From: UBA9865 sp035647835
Lineage (GTDB): Bacteria; Bacillota; Dethiobacteria; Dethiobacterales; Dethiobacteraceae
Direction of reading: 5' to 3'
NCBI GenBank assembly: GCA_035647835.1
Contig: DASRMS010000164.1
Coordinates: 1 to 31,417 of the forward strand
DNA: 31,417 nucleotides
The notes beneath the pieces are model-generated. The model did not search any database and had not been told where the DNA came from. It saw nothing but the letters and a program-made list of their open reading frames with translations. Shown in pieces: positions 16,801 to 24,365 of this stretch (its first letter is position 1; every line of letters begins with the position of its first letter). Made by a program: the position numbers and the translations under genes.

Positions 16801-17269
16801 TGGTATGATCAGCGGCTTTAAGCCTATTATTACTAAAAAAGGCAAAGCGATGTCATTTTTAACGCTGGAAGATTTAACTTCCGAAACGGAGGTAGTAGTT
16901 TTCCCCGAAGTACATGAAAAAGCAAAACAGCTGCTGCAGAATGACCAAGTGGTGCTTGTTCAGGGCAAGGTTAGCCACCGCGAGGAAGAGGAGGCTAAAA
17001 TATTAGCGTCAGCCATTGCTTTACTGCCCCAAGTAGCAGAAGAGGTAGTTATTCGTTGTCGCCCTGATGGCAGTCTCAGTCAGTTACTTTCGTTAAAAGA
17101 CCTGCTGCAGGGGCAGCAAGGTATCTTACCGGTCTATCTTTTATTTCCGGTGGTACAGAAAAAGGTTTTACTTAGCTCAGACTATTGGCTGCCTGAAAAT
17201 GCACCGCAGATTGTGGAAATTCAAAACCTGTTTGGTGAAGATGCTGTGACTGTGCAGAAAGTCGGATAA
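13838..17269 (+). CDS. dnaE: DNA polymerase III alpha subunit DnaE
   Basis: Replicative C-family DNA polymerase, 1143 residues. The PHP domain at the N-terminus keeps its metal-binding look (HLHTHTEYSLLDG, AITDHG). In the palm, FVGPGRGSAAGSL is followed by PDIDIDF with Asp401 and Asp403, and the third catalytic Asp is about residue 553 in KMDFLG. The fingers region has SYGFNKSHAAAYALVAYQTAYLK. A helix-hairpin-helix-like segment and an OB fold near 990-1060 complete the order. GAGGTGA precedes the ATG. In Firmicutes this is usually the lagging-strand or primer-extending polymerase beside PolC, which is not in this window. pfkA and pyk follow closely on the same strand. Confidence 0.97.
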   Translation: MKSKSFVHLHTHTEYSLLDGACKIKEVVAEAVKLGMPALAITDHGVMYGVIDFYKAAKKAGIKPIIGCEIYVAPRMRYDRVAHRDSKQHHLVLLARNNEGYQNLMQLVTRGFSEGFYYKPRVDHQLLARYNSGLIALSACLAGEIPMALLENRHEDARQLVQFYQETFGSENFYLELQDHGLAEQKALNPQLIQLARDTNTPLVVTNDLHYIRKEDAAPHDVLLCIQTGKTLEDTNRMRFSTDEFYLKSPQAMAALFPELPEVVTNSLEIADRCNVDFEFGNTHLPVYEIPADYQDDFSYLKELCTAGAKKRYGDPLTAEVEERLNYELQVIHQMGYDSYFLIVWDFVNYAHQHEIFVGPGRGSAAGSLIAYSLGITNIDPLKYNLLFERFLNPERVTMPDIDIDFCYEKRERVIEYVTNKYGADSVSQIITFGTMAARAAVRDVGRVLNIPYAEVDKISKLIPAELNITISDALDKAPDLKELYTTDGRIHQLLDLSMAVEGLPRHASMHAAGVVISGKPLVEYVPLAKSGDSMVAQFSMTTLEELGLLKMDFLGLRTLTIMGEAVRLIKQSTGREIDLNKLPLDDEKTYTMLAQGDTSGVFQLESSGMRSVLRELKPTVFEDIIAVVALYRPGPMDQIPTFIQSKHGDIPINYLHPVLEPILEETYGVMVYQEQIMQVASAVAGFSLGEADLLRRAISKKKLEVLNQQRQLFVKGCVSKGHSKELANELYDLIVKFASYGFNKSHAAAYALVAYQTAYLKVNYPTQYMAAQLTGVMSTTDKVAGYIFDCKKMGISVLPPCVNSSGKNFTVTAEREIRYGLAAVKNVGLGAIESIEAARAEKGAFTSLRDFCARIDLRSCNKKVMENLIKSGAFDWLQANRNQISAVIDETVMAAQTLSREQQNGQISMFDLVEDEDEAEWGQLHDDFPALPEPTPMERLTMEKEALGLYISGHPLEEYTEVLKLRSEIVPLHELADLPDEQSVVTVGMISGFKPIITKKGKAMSFLTLEDLTSETEVVVFPEVHEKAKQLLQNDQVVLVQGKVSHREEEEAKILASAIALLPQVAEEVVIRCRPDGSLSQLLSLKDLLQGQQGILPVYLLFPVVQKKVLLSSDYWLPENAPQIVEIQNLFGEDAVTVQKVG

Positions 17270-17327
17270 GCTACTTTCTGCCAGGGCAAATTAGTGATAG
17301 ATAAAAATGCAAGTAAGGAGTAATACG

Positions 17328-18287
17328 ATGCGTAAAATTGGTGTACTTACTTCCGGTGGTGATGCGCCAGGGATGAATGCTGCGATTAGAGCTGTTGTGC
17401 GAAAGTCAATCTATCATGGCTTGGAGGCATTTGGCTTTCGACGCGGTTATTATGGTTTAATGAATGGTGAATATGAAATCTTACAGCTCGGTTCAGTTGC
17501 TGATATTATTCATCGGGGCGGTACAATGCTGCTGACGGCCAGAGCACCGGAGTTTTTAGAAACTGGCGGCCGCAAAAAAGCAATCAGCGTGATTCATGAA
17601 AGCGGCATTGATGCTTTGATTGTGATCGGTGGCGATGGTTCTTTGCGCGGCGCGGCGGAACTGGAAAAACTCGGTGTGAGCACTGTTGGTATTCCTGGCA
17701 CGATCGATAATGATATCGCCTGTACTGACTATACGATTGGTTTTGATACAGCAGTGAGTACCGTCACCGAGGCTATTAATAAAGTGCGTGACACAGCAAC
17801 TTCGCATGAACGCATTTATGTCATCGAAGTAATGGGACGTTCTGCAGGCTATATTGCCTTGGCTGCCGGTCTTTCAGGCGGTGCAGAATCTATCCTGGTA
17901 CCTGAAATTCCGTTTGCTTTAAATGAAGTAGCCGAGCGCTTACAGCGGGGTGTCAAACGGGGAAAATTGCATAGTATCATTCTCGTGGCAGAAGGTGCTT
18001 CCAGCGCCATAGACATTGCCGAGCAGCTGAAAGCGCTGACTAGCATGGATATTCGTGTCACTATTCTTGGCCATGTGCAGCGTGGCGGCACACCGACGTC
18101 TTTTGATCGTATACTGGCGAGTCGTCTGGGTGCAGCCGCTGTAGATCTGTTACGTTCTGGCTGTCATGGGCTGATGGTTGGCCTGAAAGACGGAGAAATT
18201 AAAAGTACACCTTATGAAGAAGCTTTAAACCAACAAAAACAGTTTCCACACGATCTTTATAATTTAGCAACGATCTTAGCTATCTAA
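17328..18287 (+). CDS. pfkA: ATP-dependent 6-phosphofructokinase
   Basis: Phosphorylates fructose 6-phosphate to the 1,6-bisphosphate, the committed glycolytic step. It has 319 residues, the canonical bacterial length, with the ATG at 17328 chosen because AAGGAG lies seven bases upstream; the ATG at 17307 is before that site. Motifs: TSGGDAPGMN, GGDGS (the Gly typical of ATP rather than pyrophosphate use), PGTIDNDI with the catalytic Asp, MGRSAGY, and LGHVQRGGTPTSFDR. It lies 58 bases after dnaE and 24 before pyk, with no terminator between, so the three genes are probably co-transcribed. Confidence 0.97.
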   Translation: MRKIGVLTSGGDAPGMNAAIRAVVRKSIYHGLEAFGFRRGYYGLMNGEYEILQLGSVADIIHRGGTMLLTARAPEFLETGGRKKAISVIHESGIDALIVIGGDGSLRGAAELEKLGVSTVGIPGTIDNDIACTDYTIGFDTAVSTVTEAINKVRDTATSHERIYVIEVMGRSAGYIALAAGLSGGAESILVPEIPFALNEVAERLQRGVKRGKLHSIILVAEGASSAIDIAEQLKALTSMDIRVTILGHVQRGGTPTSFDRILASRLGAAAVDLLRSGCHGLMVGLKDGEIKSTPYEEALNQQKQFPHDLYNLATILAI

Positions 18288-18311
18288 AGATTGGCGGCAA
18301 GGAGGAATTAG

Positions 18312-20060
18312 ATGCGCAGGACAAAAATTGTCTGCACCCTCGGGCCATCTAGTAATCAGGTGGCAGTTTTAACAAGCTTAATACAGGCAGGCATGAATGT
18401 GGCCCGCCTTAATTTTTCGCATGGTAATCATGCCGAACATGCTGCCACGGTGTCTGCCGTTCGTCAGGCCGCAAAAGAAGTGGGGAATAATCTGGCGATA
18501 CTTTTGGATACTAAGGGACCAGAGATACGAATAGGTGCTTTTATTGCTGATAAAATTACGCTGCAGGCAGGGGAGTCGTTCAAACTTACGACCAATCAGG
18601 TTGACGGTACGCAAGATCAAGTTTATGTTAATTATCCAGGGATTATCAATGATGTCCAGCCGGGCATGCAAGTTCTGCTTGATGATGGACTAATTGTTTT
18701 GGAGATTATGGACATCACCAGCACTGAGCTTAACTGCCGCGTCATTACAGGCGGTGAGTTAGCAAATCATAAAGGGGTTAATGTGCCTGCTGCGCGTTTA
18801 CAAATGCCCGCTCTTTCGGCAAGTGACCGCGAAGATATTATTTTCGCGATCAAGTTTGATCTAGACTTTATTGCGGCATCCTTTACACGCAAGGCAGACG
18901 ATATTCTTGCCATTCGGGCTATTTTGGAAGAATTCCGCTCAGACATACCCATTATTGCCAAAATAGAGAGTGAAGAAGGCGTGGCCGAAATTGACAAAAT
19001 CCTCTCTGTTGCTGACGGCGTGATGGTGGCACGCGGTGACTTAGGGGTAGAGGTGCCGGCTGAAGATGTGCCGCTTATTCAAAAAAGACTGATCAAAAAG
19101 TGTAATGCTGCCGGCAAACCGGTGATTATTGCCACGCAGATGCTAGACTCGATGATTCGTAATCCTCGTCCTACGCGAGCAGAGGCCAGCGATGTAGCTA
19201 ATGCCATTTTTGATGGTGCAGATGCAGTGATGCTTTCTGGTGAAACAGCAGTGGGAAAATATCCTGTGGAAGCTGTGCAAACGATGGCGCGTATTGCGGC
19301 CAGAGCTGAAACCGCTTTAGAGTATGAGTCTAATTTGGAAACTATCTTTGCTCCTCCAGAACAGAGTGTAACAGATGCCATCGCTTATGCCACCTGTCAT
19401 GCAGCGCAGGAACTAGGAGCAAAAGCAATAATTACATCAACTCAATCGGGCTTTACTGCCCGCAATGTAGCAAAATACAAGCCTAAAGCACGTATTGTGG
19501 CAGTTACGCCACGCAAAGCAGTGGCGCGCCGCCTGAATTTAACTTGGGGTGTCTTCCCCTTGTTGTGCCGTCCTGCAACCAATACAGATGAAATGTTTGC
19601 CACAGCGATTGAGGCTGCTTTAGGCAGTGAATATATTAAAAATGGCGATTTGGTAGTGATTACAGCTGGTGTGCCAGTTGGCGTTAGCGGCACCACTAAC
19701 CTCCTGCGCATACATACAGTGGGAGAAATCATCCTGCGTGGGACAGGCCTAGGCAAAAAAGCTGTTACCGGACCAGTAAAAGTTGCTCTGACAGCTGCTG
19801 AGGCAGCTAACCTAGAAGAAGGCCAAATTCTCCTCGCACGTGCTACTGATAAAGCTTATGTCCCTTATTTAAATAAGGCGGCCGGTCTTTTGGTAGAAGA
19901 GGGCGGCTTGACATCACATGCGGCTGTTTTGGCACTACATCTGGGTCTGCCCGTAATTGTTGGTGCTGCAGATGCCGCCGCCATCGTCAAAGATGGCGAG
20001 ATTGTTACTTTAGATACAGCACGAGGTCTTGTCTACCGCGGCAAGGCAACTACTTTTTAG
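18312..20060 (+). CDS. pyk: Pyruvate kinase with extra C-terminal PEP-utiliser domain
   Basis: Makes pyruvate and ATP from phosphoenolpyruvate. Residues 1-475 are the normal kinase: RTKIVCTLGPSS, LDTKGPEIR, AKIESEEGV with the catalytic Lys, MVARGDLGVE, ATQMLDSMI and RAEASDVANA. An additional domain at about 480-582 resembles the mobile phospho-His domain of PEP synthase/PPDK, with EEGGLTSHAAV and GLPVIVGA. This extension is known from Bacillus and Geobacillus pyruvate kinases and accounts for the length of 582. AAGGAGG lies a few bases before the ATG. Pairing with pfkA places both glycolytic control points in one transcript. Confidence 0.97.
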   Translation: MRRTKIVCTLGPSSNQVAVLTSLIQAGMNVARLNFSHGNHAEHAATVSAVRQAAKEVGNNLAILLDTKGPEIRIGAFIADKITLQAGESFKLTTNQVDGTQDQVYVNYPGIINDVQPGMQVLLDDGLIVLEIMDITSTELNCRVITGGELANHKGVNVPAARLQMPALSASDREDIIFAIKFDLDFIAASFTRKADDILAIRAILEEFRSDIPIIAKIESEEGVAEIDKILSVADGVMVARGDLGVEVPAEDVPLIQKRLIKKCNAAGKPVIIATQMLDSMIRNPRPTRAEASDVANAIFDGADAVMLSGETAVGKYPVEAVQTMARIAARAETALEYESNLETIFAPPEQSVTDAIAYATCHAAQELGAKAIITSTQSGFTARNVAKYKPKARIVAVTPRKAVARRLNLTWGVFPLLCRPATNTDEMFATAIEAALGSEYIKNGDLVVITAGVPVGVSGTTNLLRIHTVGEIILRGTGLGKKAVTGPVKVALTAAEAANLEEGQILLARATDKAYVPYLNKAAGLLVEEGGLTSHAAVLALHLGLPVIVGAADAAAIVKDGEIVTLDTARGLVYRGKATTF

Positions 20061-20076
20061 AAGTGAGTTGATGGCG

Positions 20077-20505
20077 ATGAAAAACGGGGAGGCGCTAATC
20101 CGCGTCCGGTACGAAGAAACGGACCAGATGGGTATGGTATATTACGCCAATTATTTTATTTGGATGGAAATAGGGCGTAACGAATATTTCCGTTTACTAG
20201 GTATGTCTTATAGCGAAGTAGAAAAAAATGGCATCTTGCTGCCGGTAACTAAGGCCTTCTGCCAATATCAATCACCTGCACATTATGATGATTTGCTGCG
20301 CCTTGTCACAAGCGTAGCATCTTTACAGGATGTGCGCATTGTCTTCAAATACGAGATCTTTAATGCTAGTACAGACAACTTATTGGCTATTGGAGAAACA
20401 GAACATGCTTTTGTTAACCCACAGGGGCGTCCAGTTGTGCTGAAAAAACAAAACCCTTTCTTCTGGAAAAGAATGTTGGAAGCAACGGGAGAAAATATGG
20501 AGTAG
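20077..20505 (+). CDS. Acyl-CoA thioesterase, YbgC/FadM-type hot-dog protein
   Basis: A single hot-dog domain of about 142 residues that hydrolyses acyl-CoA thioesters. The active-site region reads RVRYEETDQMGMVYYANYFIWMEIGR, with the Asp of TDQMG in the usual catalytic position. Two ATGs lie six bases apart (20071, 20077); a weak GTGAG site favours 20077. A longer in-frame TTG at 20029 would overlap pyk and has no ribosome site. It follows pyk by about ten bases and precedes fxsA by five, so it belongs to the same operon. Its physiological substrate is unknown. Confidence 0.87.
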   Translation: MKNGEALIRVRYEETDQMGMVYYANYFIWMEIGRNEYFRLLGMSYSEVEKNGILLPVTKAFCQYQSPAHYDDLLRLVTSVASLQDVRIVFKYEIFNASTDNLLAIGETEHAFVNPQGRPVVLKKQNPFFWKRMLEATGENME

Positions 20506-20510
20506 ACAAA

Positions 20511-20903
20511 ATGCTAGGAAGACTACTACTATTAATGATAATCGTACCGATCTTGGAAATCTTTTTGCTGATTGAAGTAGGACAACAAATTGGCGTCCTG
20601 CCAACAGTAACGATAGTGTTACTAACGGGATTGCTCGGCATCATGCTGGCGCGTACGCAGGGCTTTTATGTGCTTACCCGTATTGTTAATAGTCTGCGCA
20701 AGGGTGAGCTGCCGGGTGATGATATCTTAAACGGTCTGCTAGTGCTGATTGGCGCTTCATTTTTATTGACACCAGGTTTAATCACAGACACCGCTGGCTT
20801 CATCCTGCTCATTCCTCGCACGCGTCGTACCGTAAAAGTATGGCTGTATTACAAGTTAACAAAAGCGCTGAAAGATGGTACTTTACGCATCTTCCGCCGC
20901 TAA
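20511..20903 (+). CDS. fxsA: FxsA family membrane protein
   Basis: 130 residues, a small inner-membrane protein; E. coli FxsA was named for suppressing F-plasmid exclusion of phage T7. Hydrophobic helices are near 3-22 (LLLLMIIVPILEIFLLIEVG), 28-47 and 73-100. The family block EVGQQIGVLPTVTIVLLTGLLG, then PGDDILNGLLVLIGA and TPGLITDTAGF, is intact. The C-terminus is basic and cytoplasmic-looking. GGAG overlaps the upstream stop and serves the ATG. A pyk-adjacent fxsA is also found in Bacillus. The cellular role is not known. Confidence 0.93.
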   Translation: MLGRLLLLMIIVPILEIFLLIEVGQQIGVLPTVTIVLLTGLLGIMLARTQGFYVLTRIVNSLRKGELPGDDILNGLLVLIGASFLLTPGLITDTAGFILLIPRTRRTVKVWLYYKLTKALKDGTLRIFRR

Positions 20904-20911
20904 AAATGAGC

Positions 20912-20937
20912 AAAGCACGCCTGCGGGCGTGCTTTTT
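20912..20937 (+). terminator. Terminator of the dnaE-pfkA-pyk-fxsA unit
   Basis: Perfect 10-bp stem AAAGCACGCC/GGCGTGCTTT with a TGCG loop, ending in TTTTT. It lies nine bases after the fxsA stop and also faces the convergent minus-strand gene. Confidence 0.92.
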
Positions 20938-20969
20938 AAAATAAGACAATTCTTGCATAGCTTTGTTTG

Positions 20970-22295
20970 CTACTCTACGGAAAAGTCATTGATAACCAAA
21001 CCTGTAGGCAGCTTAGGATAGAAATATGTTGTCTTCTGTGGCATTTTATCACCAGCTGTGGCAACAGCCGTCACTTCCTGCACTGGCGTGGGATTAAGCA
21101 AAAATGCAGCTTGATAGGTGCCATGATCGACTAAATTTAGTGCCTCTGTTGCATCACGGGTGTATTGCAGTTGAGTTCCTTGAGCACGTGCAGCACTATC
21201 GATTCCCAATAGCTCTTCTAGAATTAAAGTATGCAGCACCGTTACATCTAAAGAGCGCCAAGCAGCTGAATAATCACCATAGCGTTTTACCAGCGTGGCA
21301 TTATTACTATCGCGCTTAAGAGTCAGCTGATACAGCTTTTCCCCGCCAAGGTATAATAAAATGGCATTGTATGTAGGCAAGAGAGCAGCTAATTTAGTTA
21401 ACTCTGCTGCTAGGAGCGACTGACGTTGCGTGCGGGGGAAGTCAATAGTCTTGACAATAAAAGATCTGCTTAATTGTGTGAGCAAGGTATCTTGTACGAG
21501 CTGTGGCAAACCCTTTACTAGGCGGTGCGTGGGGAAGATTACTAGACCGGGATCATGCAGATTTACTAAAGCCATCAGGCAAAAACCAAAACGCTCATCG
21601 CCCTGAGCCCTCATTTCGCGCTGGAAGTGCAAGGCAGTTTCATAGCGGTGATGACCGTCAGCGATATAAATTGACTGGTTAGAAAAAAACTCTTGCATTT
21701 TTGTTAGTGCCTGCTGGTCATTAATAACCCAGAGACGATGAACTTCGTCGTTTTCACCGCTGAAAGTCACTAGTGGTTTATTTTTTTTATAAGTAGCAGC
21801 AATATTTTCAACTGTAAACGCGGGGTCATCATAAACGCTAAAAACGGGGCTAAAGTTCGCCCGGCAATGACGTAATAGCTGCAGACGATCGGCTTTGGCT
21901 TGAGGCAAGGTCTCTTCGTGGGGAAGAATAATTCCTTTTTCATATTCCTCAAGTTTAACGCCGGAGATTAAACCAGTGCGTGTCAGAGATTTGCCCTTGG
22001 TGTTAAATTCTTGTTCATAAAGAAAGACTGCTGGTTTTTCTTCATGCTGCAAAATATTTTGTTGCAGCCACTGTTTAAAAAAGCCGGCTGCCCGGGTATA
22101 ACGGTTGTCCTCAGCACTATCATTGATTCTAGTTTCACCATATTCTAAACGAATCACATTGTAAGGGTTTTTTTCATAATAACGCTGTTGTTCTTGTTCG
22201 TTAATTACATCATAGGGAGGCGTGACTAAATCAGCCATTTGTCCTACTTGAGCTGTGTTATATCTTACCCCACAAATTGGTACGATTGTTGCCAT
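20970..22295 (-). CDS. DUF1015 family protein
   Basis: 441 residues of a conserved but functionally unassigned family found widely in anaerobes. The hallmark ADGHHRYETAL is near the middle, and the N-terminus has the usual LVTPPYDVI. No signal peptide or membrane segment is seen. The ATG at 22295 is chosen because GGAGGAGGAAGG ends a few bases upstream; a TTG at 22316 would have that site inside the gene. It is transcribed towards the fxsA terminator from its own promoter and is possibly joined to the DUF1622 gene 75 bases upstream. Some DUF1015 proteins lie near serine metabolism genes in other genomes, but nothing here supports such a role. Confidence 0.9.
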   Translation of the reverse strand: MATIVPICGVRYNTAQVGQMADLVTPPYDVINEQEQQRYYEKNPYNVIRLEYGETRINDSAEDNRYTRAAGFFKQWLQQNILQHEEKPAVFLYEQEFNTKGKSLTRTGLISGVKLEEYEKGIILPHEETLPQAKADRLQLLRHCRANFSPVFSVYDDPAFTVENIAATYKKNKPLVTFSGENDEVHRLWVINDQQALTKMQEFFSNQSIYIADGHHRYETALHFQREMRAQGDERFGFCLMALVNLHDPGLVIFPTHRLVKGLPQLVQDTLLTQLSRSFIVKTIDFPRTQRQSLLAAELTKLAALLPTYNAILLYLGGEKLYQLTLKRDSNNATLVKRYGDYSAAWRSLDVTVLHTLILEELLGIDSAARAQGTQLQYTRDATEALNLVDHGTYQAAFLLNPTPVQEVTAVATAGDKMPQKTTYFYPKLPTGLVINDFSVE

Positions 22296-22325
22296 TTTGC
22301 CTTCCTCCTCCGTCAAACTGTCTTG

Positions 22326-22354
22326 ATTTTACCGCAAGTAAAAATTTATTGCAA
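22326..22354 (-). promoter_or_regulatory. Promoter of the DUF1015 gene
   Basis: Minus strand: TTGCAA (22354-22349), a 17-base spacer, then TAAAAT (22331-22326). The leader is about 25 bases and contains the strong ribosome site. Confidence 0.6.
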
Positions 22355-22370
22355 ATCAAGCAAATAGGCT

Positions 22371-22715
22371 CTATTCCTCACTTGCTTGATCTTTTTGTTC
22401 TTGATGAATTTCCCAATGTAAGATTAGATTTAAGATAAAACGCAGAGCAACAACTGAAGCTAAAATTACTACTTCGGACATACTGCGCACGATCACAGTG
22501 CGCAGTATTTCTCCGGCTAACTTAAAATCCAGACCAAAGACCAAATAGCGGGCAAAGTTAAGTCTTGCTGACCGGTCACAGCGACCGGTGGTCAGAAAAT
22601 AAAAAAATGTTTTTACAGCGGCAGAGAGAATGATGATGGCGCCAAAGATTTCAAGCAAGTGAGAGCCTAAAGTTAATATTGTAGTGAGGAATGATTCTAA
22701 AGCATGAAGATTCAC
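22371..22715 (-). CDS. DUF1622 family membrane protein
   Basis: 114 residues, matching the small DUF1622 membrane family. A long hydrophobic helix spans about 8-40 (TILTLGSHLLEIFGAIIILS and on). An arginine-rich cytoplasmic loop follows (GRCDRSARLNFARYL). Next come the conserved EILRTVIVRSMSEVVILASVVALR segment and a second membrane helix. The C-terminus is charged. The start is GTG at 22715, with GGGAGG eight bases upstream. The function of the family is unknown. An extended -10 promoter lies just upstream. Confidence 0.85.
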   Translation of the reverse strand: MNLHALESFLTTILTLGSHLLEIFGAIIILSAAVKTFFYFLTTGRCDRSARLNFARYLVFGLDFKLAGEILRTVIVRSMSEVVILASVVALRFILNLILHWEIHQEQKDQASEE

Positions 22716-22748
22716 AAAGACGGCCTCCCTTTAGAGTGTTTAATTACT

Positions 22749-22757
22749 AGTATAGCA
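22749..22757 (-). promoter_or_regulatory. Extended -10 promoter of the DUF1622 gene
   Basis: Minus strand TGCTATACT at 22757-22749. No clear -35 is present. The start site would be near 22742, about 27 bases before the GTG. Confidence 0.5.
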
Positions 22758-22759
22758 CG

Positions 22760-23086
22760 TTTATTGATCCTGTTTATTGTTCCCGCAAACACAGCATCTA
22801 CAACTCGATGAAGAGTTGATTAGTTGGTTCCTGGGAAAGCTATATGTTTAATGGAACCTTGTAGTGCAACTGTGTGCGCCCGCAAATCAGCTTAAGCTTA
22901 AATGTAGAGAGGATTTATCAAATACTTGATGACGGCGCAAAGCTACGTTGTTTTTTTATAGTATTTTACAAAATCTTTGCAGATAGACAATAAAAAACAA
23001 TACCCTTTGCATATACTACAAGAAAAGCGTGCTTTATTTAGTTTCATTGCAGCGCTGGCGCTTGTTTAAAAGTATTGCTAAAAAAC
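22760..23086 (+). other. Gene-poor gap with small hairpins
   Basis: No credible coding frame is seen. The stretch holds a CAACTC/GAGTTG hairpin at 22801-22818 and a GGTTCC/GGAACC pair at 22826-22831/22853-22858. A copy of the dispersed repeat starts at 22861, and a run of seven T follows a weak stem near 22955. A TATACT near 23015 could be the -10 of the gene at 23102, without a good -35. A small plus-strand RNA is possible but not shown. Confidence 0.4.
22861..22884 (+). repeat. Dispersed palindromic repeat, copy 2
   Basis: Begins GTAGTGCAACTGTG and ends GCGCCCGCA. It shares the core AACTnTGTnCGCCCGCA with copies at 12962 (minus) and 30559 (plus). The left arm is shortened, so the hairpin of copy 3 is not preserved here. 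Confidence 0.55.
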
Positions 23087-23101
23087 AGGGGGGTTGTTTT
23101 C

Positions 23102-23491
23102 TTGCGCTTGCAAGGTCAGGCGGTTACTATAGCTCGGGGTGACGTCGCTAAAGCATTAGCGCAACGTACGATTTACTCGGCGCGGCGCGTGGTTCCAGAA
23201 TTCAATGATGTGGCCTCATCAACAGCGGTTAACCGCTGTGCCTACTTACTGCGTAGTACTTTTGGCGAACCAAGTTATGTTGCCCATCGTCCTCTAGATG
23301 GTCCGGTTGAAGTATGGGTAGTTTCCTTAAAAAACGGGAATGGAATTATATCCTTTGAATTGTGGCAAAACAGTGAAATGCCGCGTTACTATATTTTCAC
23401 CGATAAACCTACCCCGATCGTAGCCAAATTATTGCGACGTCTCGGCCGTTATCTACGGGCGCCAAATGTTTATGTTGTGCCGAATAAGTAA
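23102..23491 (+). CDS. Hypothetical protein, no family recognised
   Basis: 129 residues from a TTG at 23102 that has AGGGGGG eight bases upstream; an earlier in-frame TTG at 23075 would contain that site. The protein is basic with no signal peptide or membrane segment. Visible parts are a positively charged N-terminal half (RGDVAKALAQR, YSARRVVPEF), a middle beta-like stretch (GPVEVWVVSLKNGNGIISFE) and a C-terminal segment with KLLRRLGRYLRAPNVYV. Codon usage looks like that of the neighbours and the frame is uninterrupted, so it is probably real. It stands alone between two gaps with no operon partner. I cannot offer a function. Confidence 0.65.
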   Translation: MRLQGQAVTIARGDVAKALAQRTIYSARRVVPEFNDVASSTAVNRCAYLLRSTFGEPSYVAHRPLDGPVEVWVVSLKNGNGIISFELWQNSEMPRYYIFTDKPTPIVAKLLRRLGRYLRAPNVYVVPNK

Positions 23492-23619
23492 AATGTCCGC
23501 TTCTAGCCTGTACTTTGGCTGTATCTACCCCCTGGGTTCACTTGCTTTGCCTGCTGGTCGGCAACTGAAAAACAAGATAGTTTAAAAAAAATACTCTTAT
23601 CTTTAGTTCATACTTGCCC

Positions 23620-23648
23620 TTCACAGGATGAAGATCTCCTGATAAAAT
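23620..23648 (+). promoter_or_regulatory. Promoter of the CBS-ACT gene
   Basis: TTCACA (23620-23625), exactly 17 bases, then TAAAAT (23643-23648). Each hexamer is one base off consensus. The leader is about 23 bases with AAAGGAGG in it. Confidence 0.65.
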
Positions 23649-23677
23649 GAAATTAGAAATAAAAGGAGGTTTTAACA

Positions 23678-24343
23678 ATGCTCGTCAAAGATAGAATGTC
23701 ACCTCATGTCTACACGATAACACCAGATACACCGATACCTGATGCATTGCAGCTGATGGAGGAGAAGAAAATCCGCCGCCTACCGGTGATTGATAAAGAC
23801 CGCCTGGTTGGTATTGTGACATTATTGGATCTGGTGCGAGCTTCACCATCACCAGCCACCAGTTTGAGTGTCTGGGAACTTAATTACCTCCTGGCGAAGT
23901 TACCGGTAAAAGATGTGATGGCAAAACAAGTATATTGTGTAACGCCCGAAACGACCATTGACAAAGCAGCATCTTTAATGCGTGAACATAGTATTGGCGG
24001 CCTCCCCGTACTGGATGGAGAGCAAATTGTAGGTATGATTACAGAAACCGATATTTTTACTGCCTTTCTAGAGATGCTGGGAGTCCATCGCGGGGGCCTG
24101 CGCCTCACCTTGGAACTTACAGAACGGCATGGCGCCTTAGCAGACATTGCCTTATTATTCCGAGATTTTGGTGTAAATATTGTCAGTGCAGTTGCTTTTA
24201 TCAGTGACGAGGATCAAGAGCTGGCGCATTCTGTGTGGCGTCTGGAAGGCTGCGACGATGTAGAAGGGTTAATCAAGTACTTACAGGAAAAAGAATATAA
24301 GGTTATTCACTATAGTTTAAATGGTGCAGGTACAGAGGTATAA
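23678..24343 (+). CDS. CBS-CBS-ACT protein, AcuB-like
   Basis: 221 residues. Two CBS motifs come first: MLVKDRMSPHVYTITPDTPI to about residue 58, and LPVKDVMAKQVYCVTPETTI to about 130. An ACT-like domain occupies about 140-210 (LRLTLELTERHGALADIALL, then VNIVSAVAF). CBS pairs bind adenine nucleotides and ACT domains bind small ligands, so this is probably a cytosolic energy or metabolite sensor. The same order is found in AcuB of Bacillus, whose gene neighbours acetyl-CoA synthetase; here acs is in the window but not adjacent. It has an excellent ribosome site, its own promoter and a terminator. The regulatory target is unknown. Confidence 0.88.
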   Translation: MLVKDRMSPHVYTITPDTPIPDALQLMEEKKIRRLPVIDKDRLVGIVTLLDLVRASPSPATSLSVWELNYLLAKLPVKDVMAKQVYCVTPETTIDKAASLMREHSIGGLPVLDGEQIVGMITETDIFTAFLEMLGVHRGGLRLTLELTERHGALADIALLFRDFGVNIVSAVAFISDEDQELAHSVWRLEGCDDVEGLIKYLQEKEYKVIHYSLNGAGTEV

Positions 24344-24365
24344 TCGAAAACGGTAAATAAAAGAA

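Noticed and set aside
22822..22871. A T-box leader, suggested by GGTTCC/GGAACC pairing.
   Set aside because: The conserved T-box sequence and a specifier loop are absent, and no aminoacyl-tRNA synthetase or amino-acid gene follows.
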